Shown: piece after piece, positions 1 to 16,860 of the stretch
Layout of the letters: each line of letters starts with the position of its first letter
Position numbering within the stretch: the stretch's first letter is position 1
NCBI RefSeq assembly: GCF_024713975.1
Contig: NC_091094.1
Span: 15,719,001 to 15,783,000, forward strand
Length of the DNA: 64,000 bases
Direction: 5' to 3'
Source of the DNA: Paralichthys olivaceus
Lineage: Eukaryota > Chordata > Actinopteri > Pleuronectiformes > Paralichthyidae
Program-made: the position numbers and the translations under genes
Notes under the pieces: generated by a model
Databases searched by the model: none
What the model saw: only the letters and a program-made list of their open reading frames with translations
Told to the model about the DNA's origin: nothing

Positions 1-128
1 TGAGCATGTAACTCACTGACATAAAATCCACTTGTTGTTAAACATTTATGTTTAACTGCACAGGTGCAAACTGAACCTGCTGCAAACAATTCTGCATTTT
101 CCATCTCCATTTGAACAATAGCATCTAA

Positions 129-4636
<4,508 letters not shown>

Positions 4637-7410
4637 TGAATAATGTGGTGTGGTGTAACGTGTGTGTGTGTGTGTGTGTGTGTCAGGGATGGAAACACAC
4701 TGGTAGTAACATAGGCACATTCAGTCTGCTTGAATGATTTAACCAAAACAAAACAAAAAATTCCTGACCACATGCGACATGATTCAGATTCCTCTGCATT
4801 CAGACTTCATAGGAATGTATTGCACTGTATACCAGCGGGTATGATTCACTTTTCATCATGCAGTTGATATTCCACCAGGTTTGAATATTGACTCTGTTAC
4901 AAATGCAGTATATTTACTCTGTTGAGAATGGAAAGCTGCCTTTGGCCTCAAACAGCTTAGCTGAGCATCTGGAGCCCAGAAGTAAAGAGCTGCAATAAGT
5001 TTACTATTTGAGAGATGGACGTCTCTGTTTTTCCGACTCTGTCTCGCTTGAAATCCCAAACATCAAACACATCCATACTTCTTCCTAACTTTATTGACCA
5101 TGAATGTCTGTTTGAAATTCAGAGTGTGTATACTGTGTTGCCTTCGACACAGCTGGTTGTTGACTGCGAAAATAATGTCATGTGAGTTGATTTAAGAAAA
5201 AGGAAAAAAAACTTTACAATGGCTAAAAAACAAAAGGTTTTAAAGAGATTCAAAAATAACTGTATAGAGATAGATTGATAAAATACTATAATATTCTACA
5301 AATTTAAAAGTGCTTCATTTTGCAGATTGTTATTGTACGATTTGTACACTTGGTTGTGTGTATAAAAGTCAAAAGGTTAACTATAGCTGTTCAGAGATTA
5401 ACTGCACAGCCTCTTGTGTTGGTTTTCCTTCGACTGAGATTTTTATGTTACGTCTGCATCACTGTGTGTGTGACGTAAACACAGTACATGATGTGTGTGT
5501 CATGACAGCAGGTAATTATTAAGAAGAGTGTGTAAACGAAGACGTGAGATGGCTTGATTTTTGAATGTATACGAAGATTAGCATTTCAAACACTGACATG
5601 TGTTTTCAAGACAATATTCCTGTCGTGATGAACAGATCCAAGGTTCTGATCTATAAAACTGGGCCTTTGAATGATGACGATTACATTTGCAAGTGGCTGA
5701 AAATCAACATGAAATAGAGGCATGTTGCCCCAAATTCACTACTTTTAAAAATGCATAAAAAACAACTGTCCTGCAGAACTGTATGTATTTATTTTGTGTA
5801 GATCTGAAGACTCTGCTGAGTGTACTTGTCTGTGATGTAAGCATCTCTCTCCATTTGTATTTTTATACCCATGGAATGATTCATAGGGCATTCATCCATT
5901 ATCAATACACTAAGGCTACTGCTCAAGCTGTGGTGCTTTGTCAGAGTTGTGTGTGTTTTTCTGTGTCGGGGCTCTTAGCAAACCTTTTATTATTTCAAAG
6001 TATATAAGTGTTATATCTTTGCCTTATTTGAAAACTTAACAATCTATAGAGTTTACTCCCATGAGGCTCCAGCACATTCAGCGTGGTTGCATCACTGAGC
6101 CGAGAGCGCGTTGCCTCGAACAGGTGGAGTTCACCAGTAGCTGTTGGTCATCACTTAACTCTGTTCTACCATTTAAACATGAGATCTTCTGGATCAGACC
6201 AGTTCTTTCTAAAGGCCCCTACTGGCTCGGACCTACTTTTTTTTCTAGGTCAAAGTCTTTTTTATCTTATCACACTATGTCTGCGATGGTTTCAGAATTA
6301 TGGATTCACTGTAGTAATGTTTTTTCTGTGCAAACGTGACACAACAAACACATTGACTCGAAGGTAACATCAGCTCTGGTGCCAACATGTGGATGTTGTG
6401 CAGATTTCTATATGTTGGGGTTCAGGAACCATAGTAAAATATAGAAAACATGAGGTTGATATCTATGATATAGAATAATGATATATGAATGATACAGATA
6501 TATAGAAAAAGCCCTTGGTTATAACCATCAAAGTACCAAAAGAAAATGTGCACAGAAAAAAGAGGAAAACTCATCATCAACAACTTCTAGAAAGAGATGC
6601 ACCTCATTGTTAATGGTTTCCTTGAAAACCTCAAGGCCAGATGACTATTGTAATTCGATAAATCAAATTGCATTTGCAGAGATGCCCCCGAGAGTTCAGA
6701 TGATGTGTTTTGAAACCAGGGTTAAACTCCACTGTAATTGGATGAGCTGTAGCCATAAACTGAAAATAACACCAGGGCCGTGTATGTGCTTGTTATGGAT
6801 TGCGATGCATGAAAGAGGCAAAGCAGTTGTGTGTTTTCAGTTTAATACAGACATTGATTCAAGCCACCTCTTTGTGTTGTAAAACTCTTTGGCTCTGGAA
6901 AGTGTACATGAACCCGAAAAGACCAAGATGTTTTACTCAGAGGTTATTTAGCCTAACATTTGTTATCATGATTGTTGATGTCTTACATGAAAAAGAAAAA
7001 TTCATTCAGAGTTTAATGTTGATGTTGGACAAAGTTCCATTTTTGTTGGTCTTTTTATGCTGTTTTAGAGCTCGACATTAATCGGTAGTATGTTTATCTT
7101 TTTGGGTTCATTTTAGACAATTTTTATACAACATGACTCTGCTCTGCAGCGAGTTTTGAAAACTAAACTGAGATTGAAAGCAGAATGGGTTCAACAGCAG
7201 AGTGTCTAAAATCGCTCATTGCTTTCAAACCATATTGAAAGAAAATAATCTGCAAAACGAATGAATGTACGATGATGATAAGCAGAGATGATCCGCTTCA
7301 TCTTGAAAATAAAACTAAAATTCCCTTCCGCTCACTTAATAAAGCGAGGCTGCTGTGAATATGCCCGTATTCTGTTTGTTCATTTTGAATAAATAGTTGA
7401 AATAATCTTA
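4637..7410 (+). other. agap2 3' UTR and possible poly(A) region
   Basis: AT-rich sequence after the agap2 stop with no supportable coding exon. It begins with a (GT)n tract at about 4661-4682. Three AATAAA signals cluster at 7308-7313, 7338-7343 and 7388-7393, followed by T/G-rich sequence, so the message may end near 7.35-7.42 kb. The transcript extent is inferred from signals only; an earlier end cannot be excluded. Confidence 0.45.
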
Positions 7411-8066
7411 CATTCACTCTCACAATCTTCTCTCCTCAGCTTCCTCCAGCTCCTCTGCCTGTTTGTCCACTCTGCTGAGAAATCCTGGTGATAATCTAAG
7501 AGGGGTATTCAGGAATATGTGCCAGGAGGACTGGGACAGAGGACAAAAATAAGGACAAATATTAATGATGTGTTTTAAAGGAGCACATGTCCTGTTAGAG
7601 TCTCTGAGCCGTCTGAACCACAGACACAGAGGGGGAGTGTCGCCGTTCAGCTCCACTGGAGATGTGCAAGATAAACCTTTTGGATTCAGACTTTCAAAAT
7701 GCAAATAAAACAACACAATGTGTGCTTACATCTATCTCACACATCAACAATTCACAGAAGCTAAAGTGTTTCCAGAGGCAGCTCACTGAGGTCACCGGTC
7801 AGTGGAGCGTTTAATAGTCTGATTGTGGAAACTGGTAAATGGTTTTGTGGAAATTGAATTTAATACACATAATCAGAGTATTATTACAGATAGTACATTC
7901 TTCAATATAAGCAATGTTTTCAATGGCTTTACCTTTTCATTTAATAATCACATAAAAGATTTTTAACCATTTGATTTTCCTTTTGACATACATCATGTGC
8001 TAAATATGGATGCTAACATTAGTCAGGTTGTATATAGTGCTTCATTTAGTCAAAACTTTAATTTCA

Positions 8067-8392
8067 TGTAAAGGTTCAGTGTGTAAGATTTAGGTGAAGC
8101 GAGTTTTGGGCAGAAATTGAATATAAAATAATCCTAGTGATTTTTTCACTGGTGTGTTTCATCTAAATTGTATGAATTGTTGTTTTCTTTACCATAGAAT
8201 GGGCCCTTTATATTTACATGGAGGGGGGTCCTCTCTGTGGAGGCTGCCACAGTTTTTTACTGTCGTTCAAACTGAAGTTCACCACAGGTTCTCTTTCATG
8301 TTGGGAAGGGGAGGGTGAGATGAGCAGTATTCAGCTGCAACATGCAACTTCACCTCTAGATGTCACTAAATTCTACACACTGAACCTTTAAA
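8067..8392 (+). mobile_element. MITE family A, copy 1
   Basis: About 325-bp short inverted-repeat element. It starts aaggttcagtgtgtaagatt and ends ctacacactgaacctttaa, which is its imperfect inverse. The left flank is mutated (TGTA rather than TTAA). The internal order matches the copies at 18765, 43103 and, inverted, 14631. It has no coding capacity. It lies between agap2 and pip4k2c. Confidence 0.75.
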
Positions 8393-8424
8393 TCTGCACT
8401 TGACAACACTAGATGCAAAAACTG

Positions 8425-8665
8425 CAGAGGAATCTGGATCAGGGGACGGGTCCAGATTTTTTTTCTTTAACATTGTGAGATATTTAAAGATTTCTCAGAG
8501 TATAATTCATAGATCTTAATGGGAAAAAACAAGCATATAGGGGACTGACATTTATGAGGTGTGGAATTTGGTGCAACTCTAAATAAAAATGTAGAGAATT
8601 TAAATGTAGTTTTGACTGTTGGGCCTTGGAGATATAAACTACTGAGTGACATTCTTATTCCTAAC
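8425..8665 (+). repeat. Dispersed repeat C, copy 1
   Basis: Diverged copy of an unnamed teleost dispersed repeat. Shared blocks with 28521-28785 include a 'cat(a/g)gatcttaatg' motif, a 'ctgatatctatgagtgtg'-like segment and 'ctgttgggccttgg'. The class cannot be assigned from the sequence. Confidence 0.5.
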
Positions 8666-9146
8666 AGAAACCCTGTAGAATTGCCCAGATAGCTCAAATC
8701 ATTTCTTTATGCCAAGTGTTGTTATTGATAAAGAAACATTCACAGATCAATATTTAAAAGCAAAACAGGAAAGCAGTGGAGACTGACTAAAGGAAAGCTG
8801 GATGGTTTAGGGCCGAACATGCCAAGAAAACATGTTTTTCTTATCACCTGCTCCCCCGGTGGCCACTAAAGAAGACACTTATGATAGAGGTGTTAACTTA
8901 ACACCTTAAATGGTTTCTGCAAATCTGTGAAAGTAAAAACAAAAGACAACAGCTACACTTTCCTTCCAGTCTGCACATTCCACTTCTTCACTCAAACCAC
9001 TACCACAATGTGGACACAGTGCAGAATAACATGGTTGGTAAATAAAAGAGCATATTAATCATCTAATGGTGAAGTTTCAATGTTGCCTGTTGTTGATTTG
9101 ATTGATTGTATGATGGGACTTCTCATTAAACGGTGTGGACTCTGAG

Positions 9147-12100
9147 CTAGGCAAAGATCTTGGTGATGAACTCTCGGAAACGTTTGGCATACTGCTCTGG
9201 ATGAACTGTGGAGATTTCTGCTCCCGCCTGCAGAAAACACAAACAGAGACACAGAAGATAGGAGGTGAAGAAGAAAGTGAGAGAAACCTTTTACACTTTG
9301 CAGGAGAGAGAAGTAAAGCGAGCGTACGAAGCAATCCCTTTACACAACCCTGATCTCTCACCCCGTGTTTGACAGCCTTGGCAGCATGAGCGGCTTTCTT
9401 CCTGGTGTCGTACTGTGTCAGCACGTCAATCAGGCCCATAAAATACACCTCTCTCTGGGGCGCACCTACAAGGGAGTGATTCACAGCATCGGGTGGGTGA
9501 TATCGATCTGCACGTATACAATCTGAACTGCTGCAGCCCAGTGTGAGGTGAGATTGGGATGTATTAGAGCCTAGGGATAGCTCAGCTGTCAGGACTCACC
9601 TACAGTGCTCTGAATGGCATACACATCCACATAAGGGTCAAACTCCCCAGCACCCATTGGTTTGAAAGAGTTCATGTAGCCAGCGATGCCCTGAGGTGAA
9701 GCCAGGCCATTTTCATCCTCCTCTTCCTCTTCATAGGGAAGCCCTGTCTCCTCCTCCTCCTCCTCCTCCTCCTCATCCTCCTCCCTCTCAGCCCGCTCTA
9801 CATCATGGATGCCCAGCAGCAGACTGTAGTCCATCATCCTCATATGCACCAGAAACTGCAGACACACACACACACACACACACACACATTCGTCATATCA
9901 AAGGAAAACTATGACGGCATCCATCCCTCAGACTCTCCTTCTTACCTCAGTGTCTCTGTTGAGTTTGTCCATGATCTTCTCTTTCTCCTCTTCGCTCACA
10001 TAAACCTTTTGCATGTTATTCCTGAAGTCCACATCCTTATAGGTGGGCAGCTCTTTCACCTGGAAACAGCAGAATGAAGCTCCCATTCTTGTGAACACAA
10101 TATCTCAAGATTGCCAGCAGGGAATTTTTTCAAATTTGGTACAAACGTTCAGTTGGACTCATGGATGAACTGATGAGAATTTGGAAATGGAATGTTACCG
10201 TGACCTTACAAAACACCTTCTTGCCTTGTGAATGTAACATTGTAGGAAAACCTCTTTGTATTGGGTTCAAATGTTCACACATTTGCAGCCTTATGAACAT
10301 TGGGAATCCTTTTAAATTTGGTGCTAACGTTCACTCACACTCATGGATTAACTAATTATTTCAAACTACAACTACAAATTCTAACCAGTTGTCACCTGGA
10401 CTCAAGGATTAATTGATTTGATTTCAGTGGTCAAGGGTTACAGTGACCTTGTATTATTGTACATATTATACAATATATAATACAAGGCTTTGATGATGTT
10501 TTTTCACATCAGTCGCCCTATTTCCAGCGACATAAAAGCCAAATGATTTAACCACAAAAATTGTTTTCCATACCCACACAGTTGGAAACAATCAAAGATT
10601 CACCACAGCACTGCAGTTCTATAAACTCCCTCCATTCAAGCAATTCTTTCGCAGCAGGTTAGAGTGAATCGTTCCTCTCCACTGTCTCCATGTTCGTGCT
10701 CATTGTGAGAGCTGTTAGGATTTTCTCTATGATACTGTAAGGTCTGTGCCTTGCTTTGTCGTATTGCCTGAGATAATCATAACTTGAACACACTGCACAA
10801 TCACACCTTCAGAGAGGATGTGGAGCCTCAGAGGAGCCCTCAGCTACAAACGCAGGATCTAATTCATTATCTTTAAAAGGAATCAAACAGAGCAGGCTGA
10901 TATGAATATTGAAATATTTTTCAATTGATTAATCTTCACTTAGCGAATACTCACCTTCTCTTTAAAGCTTGCCTCACGAGACACCAGTGAGCCCTGAGGA
11001 AAGATAGGACAGTGACTGATAATTATTATCCTGACTCATCAATCACAAGCTCCTGTAACATGATACGTTAAGGAATTACATAAATTCAAACAATTAAAGG
11101 TTCTATGTGTCGAATGATTTACTGCAACAACAGGATATTTCAAGTTGGATCATTTAAATCTCTCTGGACAGCACTTGACTGTTGACAACACTCAATAAAT
11201 TCTGATGAGGGTCTGTTGCATAAAGAAATCTGAATCCTCATCTCGCTGCACGTCTCCTGCAGGCTTTACCTTGAGGTCGTACTTCCTGTGCACATGCAGT
11301 CTGTGGCTGAACACATTCCTCATGACTAACAGGTAGGTGTCCTCGCTCTCCACTGTGACTCTGTACATGGCCAGGAACTGAGGGAGCAGGGTACTCCCGT
11401 GGCAGGTGACGATGTGCTGGAAGAGAACAGCAGTGAATGAGCGATGAAGGAAGTGTGAACACAGCAGCGTATAAATGAAGGTGCTACCGTGTTTGGTTAA
11501 ATTTTAGATGATCCTTCATTGTCCAGGCATAAATAAATAGTTGTTCGACAAAAGGAAATTCCTAACTCAAACACCCAGAGGAAGTATTTACAACTAGGGG
11601 TGCAAATTCACAAGCATGTAGGTGACAAGCTCCACATTTCTGCCAAGGTTTTACACTAACAAGTGGTGGTAATGAACCAAAGAACACAATGAGATGCCAA
11701 AAAAGGAAAGGAGAGGACTGCTGGTAGGTTAATATAACCTGTGTAACAGATAATAATCAACAAAAATAAAAATCTTTATCATTTCATTTAGTTATGAATA
11801 ATAAGGGATTTATCAGGCCATAATGAAACCAATAAGGACTTTTGGTGATAAAACTTATCTTTCTTATATCTCTGTTTGTTTCATATATGAACTGGGATTT
11901 ATAATAACTTTACACTTTTAATACAGGTAACAAAGTGAAACACAAATGTAATTCACAAACAATCAGAATGAGAATAATTATAATGAATAAACAGATAATA
12001 AAAGATCTACATGTAAAAACAAGGGCCCTGGTCTTGTATAATTACTAGTCAGAGATTTGATGGTTGTTTAGATAAGAAATACAGACCTGGTGATACTCTG

Positions 12101-14321
12101 AGAGGATGTTGTGCATTTCCTCCACCTCCTCACTGGAAATCTCTTTAACCACCAAGGTGCGGTCATATGATGTCAGCAGCATGCCCACACTGTGCCCCTC
12201 CTCATCTTTGAGGGGGGGACAGTGGGCGAGAGACACCTATTGGTGAACAAGAGGAGAGCAACATTTTCACTGAGCCCCTTTATATACATTTTCAATGCAA
12301 ATATCAACCTCTAGATTGAGCTATTTTTGTTATAATAATAATAATCATTCGCCTCACAGTGATCAGTAAAATCTTAAAAATCAGTTTTGAACTGATGCTT
12401 GCAAAGTGATGCGACTTTTCTTTCTTCCAGCTTCACAGTCTGACTTTAATCAGCACATGGTTCAAAGTGCACACACGGCCGCCTCATGTGATTGTGTGCT
12501 AACCAAATGATGACTCTCTGTGTCACCTGCTGCATGCAAATATCACACAAAGCAATTCAAATTCAGAAAGCAACACGTCAATATATGTAAAACAAGAAAC
12601 TGTTGGGTTCTTTAAAATAAAACAGATGAAATATTAAATGTCCTGAGTAATTCTTCATTTTGAATCTTTTTTTTTTTTCATTTTCAGATTCAAGTTTACA
12701 ATCTTACCCGGTAATCTTGGTCCTCGATGCCAAAGCGCTCTCGCAGGTTTCTGAACACCTGTGGACAGTACTCTTTGAATTTAAACTGCCCAGGTAGATT
12801 CTCTCTGAGGGAAAATAAGAACCTGCTTTAATACATTTTAAAAAATGGCACATTTTGTATCTTCTTGAATTGAAACCATGTAATGTAATTCCCAGTTTAA
12901 GAACTATATAAGACACTTGATAAGTTATAATTAGATACATTGATTTTGTGATGTTGGGTTTACATTCATGTACTTGTGTTAGTAAAGTAATGTACAGTCA
13001 TGTGTATCTATAGTTAGTATTTGGACTGTCAATAGTGTATGTAAATCTGGATGAGTTGGAGTGTTATGTGTGATCAGGGTAGACGTTAAAAACTCAGCTT
13101 CAGCTTAAACCTTTTCAGATGATTTACTTTTGTAGTTGTTGGCCAAATAATGTATTTATCTTATTTATCAATTTTTTTCCTAAATACAGTACAAATACAT
13201 GTGTAGTAAAGCAAGATTTTCAAATCATGTTATGAAATCAAGTGTACCTGCAGCTGTTTTCTACAGCTGTTTCCATAGTTACTGGCAAAATGAATAAAAT
13301 CTGTTCAGAGTTAGTTACTACATCCCAATTACTTTTGTTATTGTTCTCTGTGTACAGCTGTTGCCCTTGACTAGTTTTTACATTTAGTTTTTGGGAAGAA
13401 AAATGAGTAAAGCCTGACCAAGGCAAAGAAAAGCATACAGTATATTCTCTTTCTTCCCAGCTCCGTTTATAAGTCTTTACACAACCCGGATTCCTGAATG
13501 GATTAAGGGATTATTGAATGCCACTCAGTTTTCTACACTCCATCCTTATAGAAACTGAACCTCGTGTATTTCACAGCTTTTATAAATAGTGATTATTTTC
13601 TAAAAGAAAAAACATTTTTTAATGAGTTCATCAACTTCAGTTACTTTATTATTCATCCTGCACCAATTGATATTCTGTTGTTACACAACTCGTGGAGCGG
13701 CTCATTGGATGGGAACTGGGTGCTGCATTTCCACAACTACATTCTTCAGTAAAAGCTGAAGAATGTAGCTTATTTCTTTATTTCATCTTTTTGGCTCATG
13801 TTAGAATCATTGTTTGTGGTCATAGCTGTAGCTGTGGTGGTGTTAAAGGTGTTTTGATGGAGAAACAACAATTCATACTGGGGTCTGCAGTTTCTGATTT
13901 AGCACAGGCAGACAAGTAAATCACAAGCAGGCACAGTAATGTGTGTAAATGACAGGAAGCAGTTTGAGGTACAGACACACAGCTGAGTGGAGCACATACT
14001 TGTTGAAGAGGTGGTTGCTGACTTTTATTTTGGCGCTGGCCTTGAAGTTGTCAGGGAGCAGCATGACAGGCACAGGCACCTGACTCAGCTCGTTGATCTG
14101 GATGTGAGGAGCATCGGGGATGAAAAGCTGGTCAACATATTCACATCAATAATAATAATGAACACATGTTGGAGTCAGTGAGCAGCTCACCTACCTACCG
14201 AGTGATTGACTCCCCACATCAGGACGCTCAGCACAGTCTCACTGGCTCTGAACACCTCCACCTTCTGCTGCACAAAGTGCTTCTTCTTGGTCTTCCTCTT
14301 GGAGGCGCCGGGAGAAGACAT
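9147..14321 (-). CDS. pip4k2c: Phosphatidylinositol-5-phosphate 4-kinase type 2 gamma
   Basis: Type II PIP kinase, known to phosphorylate PI5P to PI(4,5)P2 and to regulate autophagy and TORC1, with weak intrinsic activity. There are ten coding exons in transcript order: 14321-14199, 14097-14000, 12804-12708, 12236-12087, 11416-11270, 10993-10955, 10059-9946, 9855-9600, 9465-9362 and 9227-9147 (stop TAG). All phases agree and give 402 residues, close to the roughly 420 of mammals. Landmarks are the basic N-terminus [15 protein letters not shown], the VVKEIS lysine strand, the [13 protein letters not shown] loop, [16 protein letters not shown] and the C-terminal [19 protein letters not shown]. 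The start ATG at 14321 follows GC-rich sequence and is directly followed by conserved protein. An acidic Glu run is encoded in exon 8. The glycine-loop region reads HSVGMLL, unlike the SGA-type loop of the A and B isoforms, which fits gamma. Confidence 0.95.
9861..9888. repeat. (CA)14 microsatellite at a pip4k2c splice acceptor
   Basis: On the gene's strand this is (TG)n followed by tctgcag and then exon 8. The repeat therefore replaces the usual polypyrimidine tract. Confidence 0.9.
10085..10470. repeat. Dispersed repeat D in pip4k2c intron
   Basis: Two to three imperfect internal copies of a 100-130 bp unit with the core 'aaatttggt.c.aacgttca' followed by 'gactcatggatgaactgat' and 'agggttacagtgacctt'. 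The pattern is a recognisable teleost dispersed repeat of unknown class. Confidence 0.55.
13737..13768. repeat. Perfect 13-bp hairpin in pip4k2c intron 2
   Basis: CTACATTCTTCAG at 13737-13749 and its exact reverse complement at 13756-13768, with a 6-nt loop (taaaag). No function is assigned. Confidence 0.85.
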
Positions 14322-14520
14322 GATGTCACAGGTATCCGTGTCTCAGTGGGTGAGTGAGAGAGGACAGGGTGTGTGTAGTCATCTGTGGAGCTCTGTGTGT
14401 ATGTAAAGTAAGCTTAAGTCCGCCCTGTGGAGTCAGCGCTGCAGCAGCCTGGAGCAGAGTAGAGCTGTGAACTCAACACCTACTGGAAACAAACAGCATG
14501 ATGGTGTTTGGTGGATTCAG
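14322..14520 (-). promoter_or_regulatory. pip4k2c 5' UTR and promoter-proximal region
   Basis: Sequence just upstream of the pip4k2c ATG. It is locally richer in G+C than its surroundings (for example gcgctgcagcagcctggagc near 14436-14455) and has no TATA box that I could place. The transcription start is not determinable by eye. Confidence 0.35.
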
Positions 14521-14630
14521 TCTAACAACAGTGGAATCAGACAGAGCCATGTCGCTGTGATGAGACAACAGGCAGAAATAATATGTAGCCATTCATACTT
14601 TAGAACATTTTACAAGTATCTGTACTTTAC

Positions 14631-15008
14631 TTAAAGGTACAGTGTGTAGAATTGTGTGAGATCTAGTGTTGAAATTGCATGTTGCAGCTGAATGCCCCCT
14701 CTCCTTCCAAACATGAAAAAGAAACTGTGGTAGCTTCAGTTGTCACAAAAACTCAAAGGTGTTTAGTTTGTCCAGTCTGGACTAGTGTAAAAAAATATGG
14801 CGGCCTCCGCAGAGAGGACCCCCTTGATGTAAATATATAGTATTTAAACATTATATAAATATAAAGGGTCTTTTCTGGGGTCAAGAAAACAAAGATTCAT
14901 ACGATTTAGATGAAACAATCTATTGAAAACATCATGAGGATTATTCTTCTACATTAAATTTCTGCCAATAGTTCCCTTTCACCTAAATCTTACACACTGG
15001 ACCTTTAA
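14631..15008 (-). mobile_element. MITE family A, copy 2 (inverted)
   Basis: Bounded by TTAA at 14631-14634 and 15005-15008. It reads ttaaaggtacagtgtgtaga at the left and ttacacactggacctttaa at the right, so it is in reverse orientation to the copies at 18765 and 43103. It sits just upstream of pip4k2c. Confidence 0.85.
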
Positions 15009-16860
15009 GTACATTTATTTTCAGGTACTTTTCACTTTAACTCCACAAAACATATATAAGAAAATGTCAGTACTTTCAACTCTACTACATTTTTACAAAG
15101 CCTTGTGTCACATGTTCACATTGTTTACATATTTCTAAATGCAATCAATAATGAAAGGAAAGTAGTTAATTGATCCAATCAGAGTGGGCAGTTAACATTA
15201 GACCCCACCTCCTTCAATGTCAATAGGTGTCACCTGCAGCAGCAGCATCACTGGTGAACAAACACCTCACATGTATTTAGAAGAGGCTACACTGAGACTC
15301 AGCCTTAATGGTGCAGTGCACTGTTGAATCAGGGAATAGATTACACTCCACAAGTACTTTTGCTAATAATATTTAAGAAAGTACATACTTACTGTACTTA
15401 TACCCAAAAGGTAAAGTTAATGTGGTACTTTTTGAATACTTCTTCCAGCACTAGCTACTTTAGCATGTTTGTGGCAATTCTATCACATTTGTAGCTATAA
15501 TCATAAAATCATAATTTCACAGCTCTAAAGATATATGACAATATAGGAGTGCTCTAATAAATTGTACTTCTATAAAATTGTTGTTAGTGTTGGTTTTTGT
15601 GTGAAACTACATCACACTGAAGGCTTGTGGTTCTTTAAGATGACAGAGCAATAATCTATAGATCAATATATAGATCAGGTCTATACTGATATCAGTGTTG
15701 ACTTGAGTTTTGAGTAGATGTCCATATCATGTTAGCTCATTTGAAGTACTTATGAGGAGGAGGAGGAGGAGGAGGAGGAGGAGGAGTTGAAGGATAAAAA
15801 ATGCAAAGATTGCAGGTCAGTCAAGCTAAACAGTTTGGTATGTATAAATGTAAAATGTATATAAAGATGGAGGACATGCCTGCTACCCAAAAGTGAAGCC
15901 AAAGATTCTCGGCCAACACCTGGTGGTTGGCTGTTGTATAGGTCATAAATCCCTTCTCATAAATGTAAATGGATGGGTCATTTCTGTCATTTTATCTAGC
16001 TCTTATCACACTGATGTTTGTTAAAGTTGATGTTTCTGATACCTCTGGTTTTAATTAATTATTAATTTTTCTTCTGTTTTCTTCTTCTTCTTCTTCTTCT
16101 TCTTCTTCTTCTTCTCTTGTATTTGAATTGGAGGACTAGATACATTTACTTTGTGAGAAATCTTAATTTTATTTTTAATAAAATATCTATTCAGAAACTC
16201 AAAAAATTGAAAGGTTTTCTTAAAACTTCCTTGAAAATAATGCCAACATGTGCATTTGTCTTAAAAAACATTTCTTTTCTTTTTTCAAAAGAAATCTCTT
16301 GTGTCTGCTTTTATTAGCTGGTCAACGTATATGGTAGTAATATTAACATAAATAAAATATCATATACAAAGTAACATAAATATAATAATATCTATATATT
16401 ATATACAGAAATACAATTACAGTGGTTTCAATGTAATATAAATATGATAAACTGGGTGCATACAAAATGCCAAATTACACCTTATGTATGGTTTATATAT
16501 CTAGTTATATAAAAACAGGTTTCTAATTGTAGCTATAAAACTTGACATGAGATATTTATGGGGTTACAATCTTGAACTTAAAAAGTAAACTACTTGAAAA
16601 TGTGCAAAAGTTTCTGCAGAGTTGTTGCAGAGTTAAATGATCAGGGAGAGAAAGATTGTCTCAGCAAAGTCTTTCTCCAAAGTAATAAATCAGATCAATA
16701 GAACCTCATTATTTTCAGCAGAGGGCGCAAAGAGACAAAGTTACTAAGATTTTGAAACAGTTCTTCTTCATCGTTGGAAAGCTGTTTCTGGCTGATGGAG
16801 TATGAACCAGTTCCTCTGTGTGATGTTCCTTCCTCTTTATCTTCCTCTGCTTCAGTCAGC
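15009..16860. other. Intergenic region between pip4k2c promoter and igfbp6 3' end
   Basis: AT-rich with no gene seen. It contains a (GAG)n tract at about 15757-15786, a MITE family B fragment (15853-16060) and a (CTT)n tract at about 16078-16116. A minus-strand AATAAA (TTTATT at 16310-16315) could end igfbp6, giving a 3' UTR of about 550 bases. Confidence 0.5.
15853..16060 (+). mobile_element. MITE family B, copy 1 (right side lost)
   Basis: Starts gtatataaagatggaggaca and continues with gtgaagccaaag and cacctggtggttggctg, matching the inside of the copy at 27805. It then decays after the 'cacactgatgtttgtta' block. Only one terminal repeat is present. Confidence 0.6.

Noticed and set aside
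6061-7081. Several 90-codon open frames in the agap2 3' region
   Set aside because: They overlap in different frames, show no family resemblance and lie in AT-rich UTR-like sequence.
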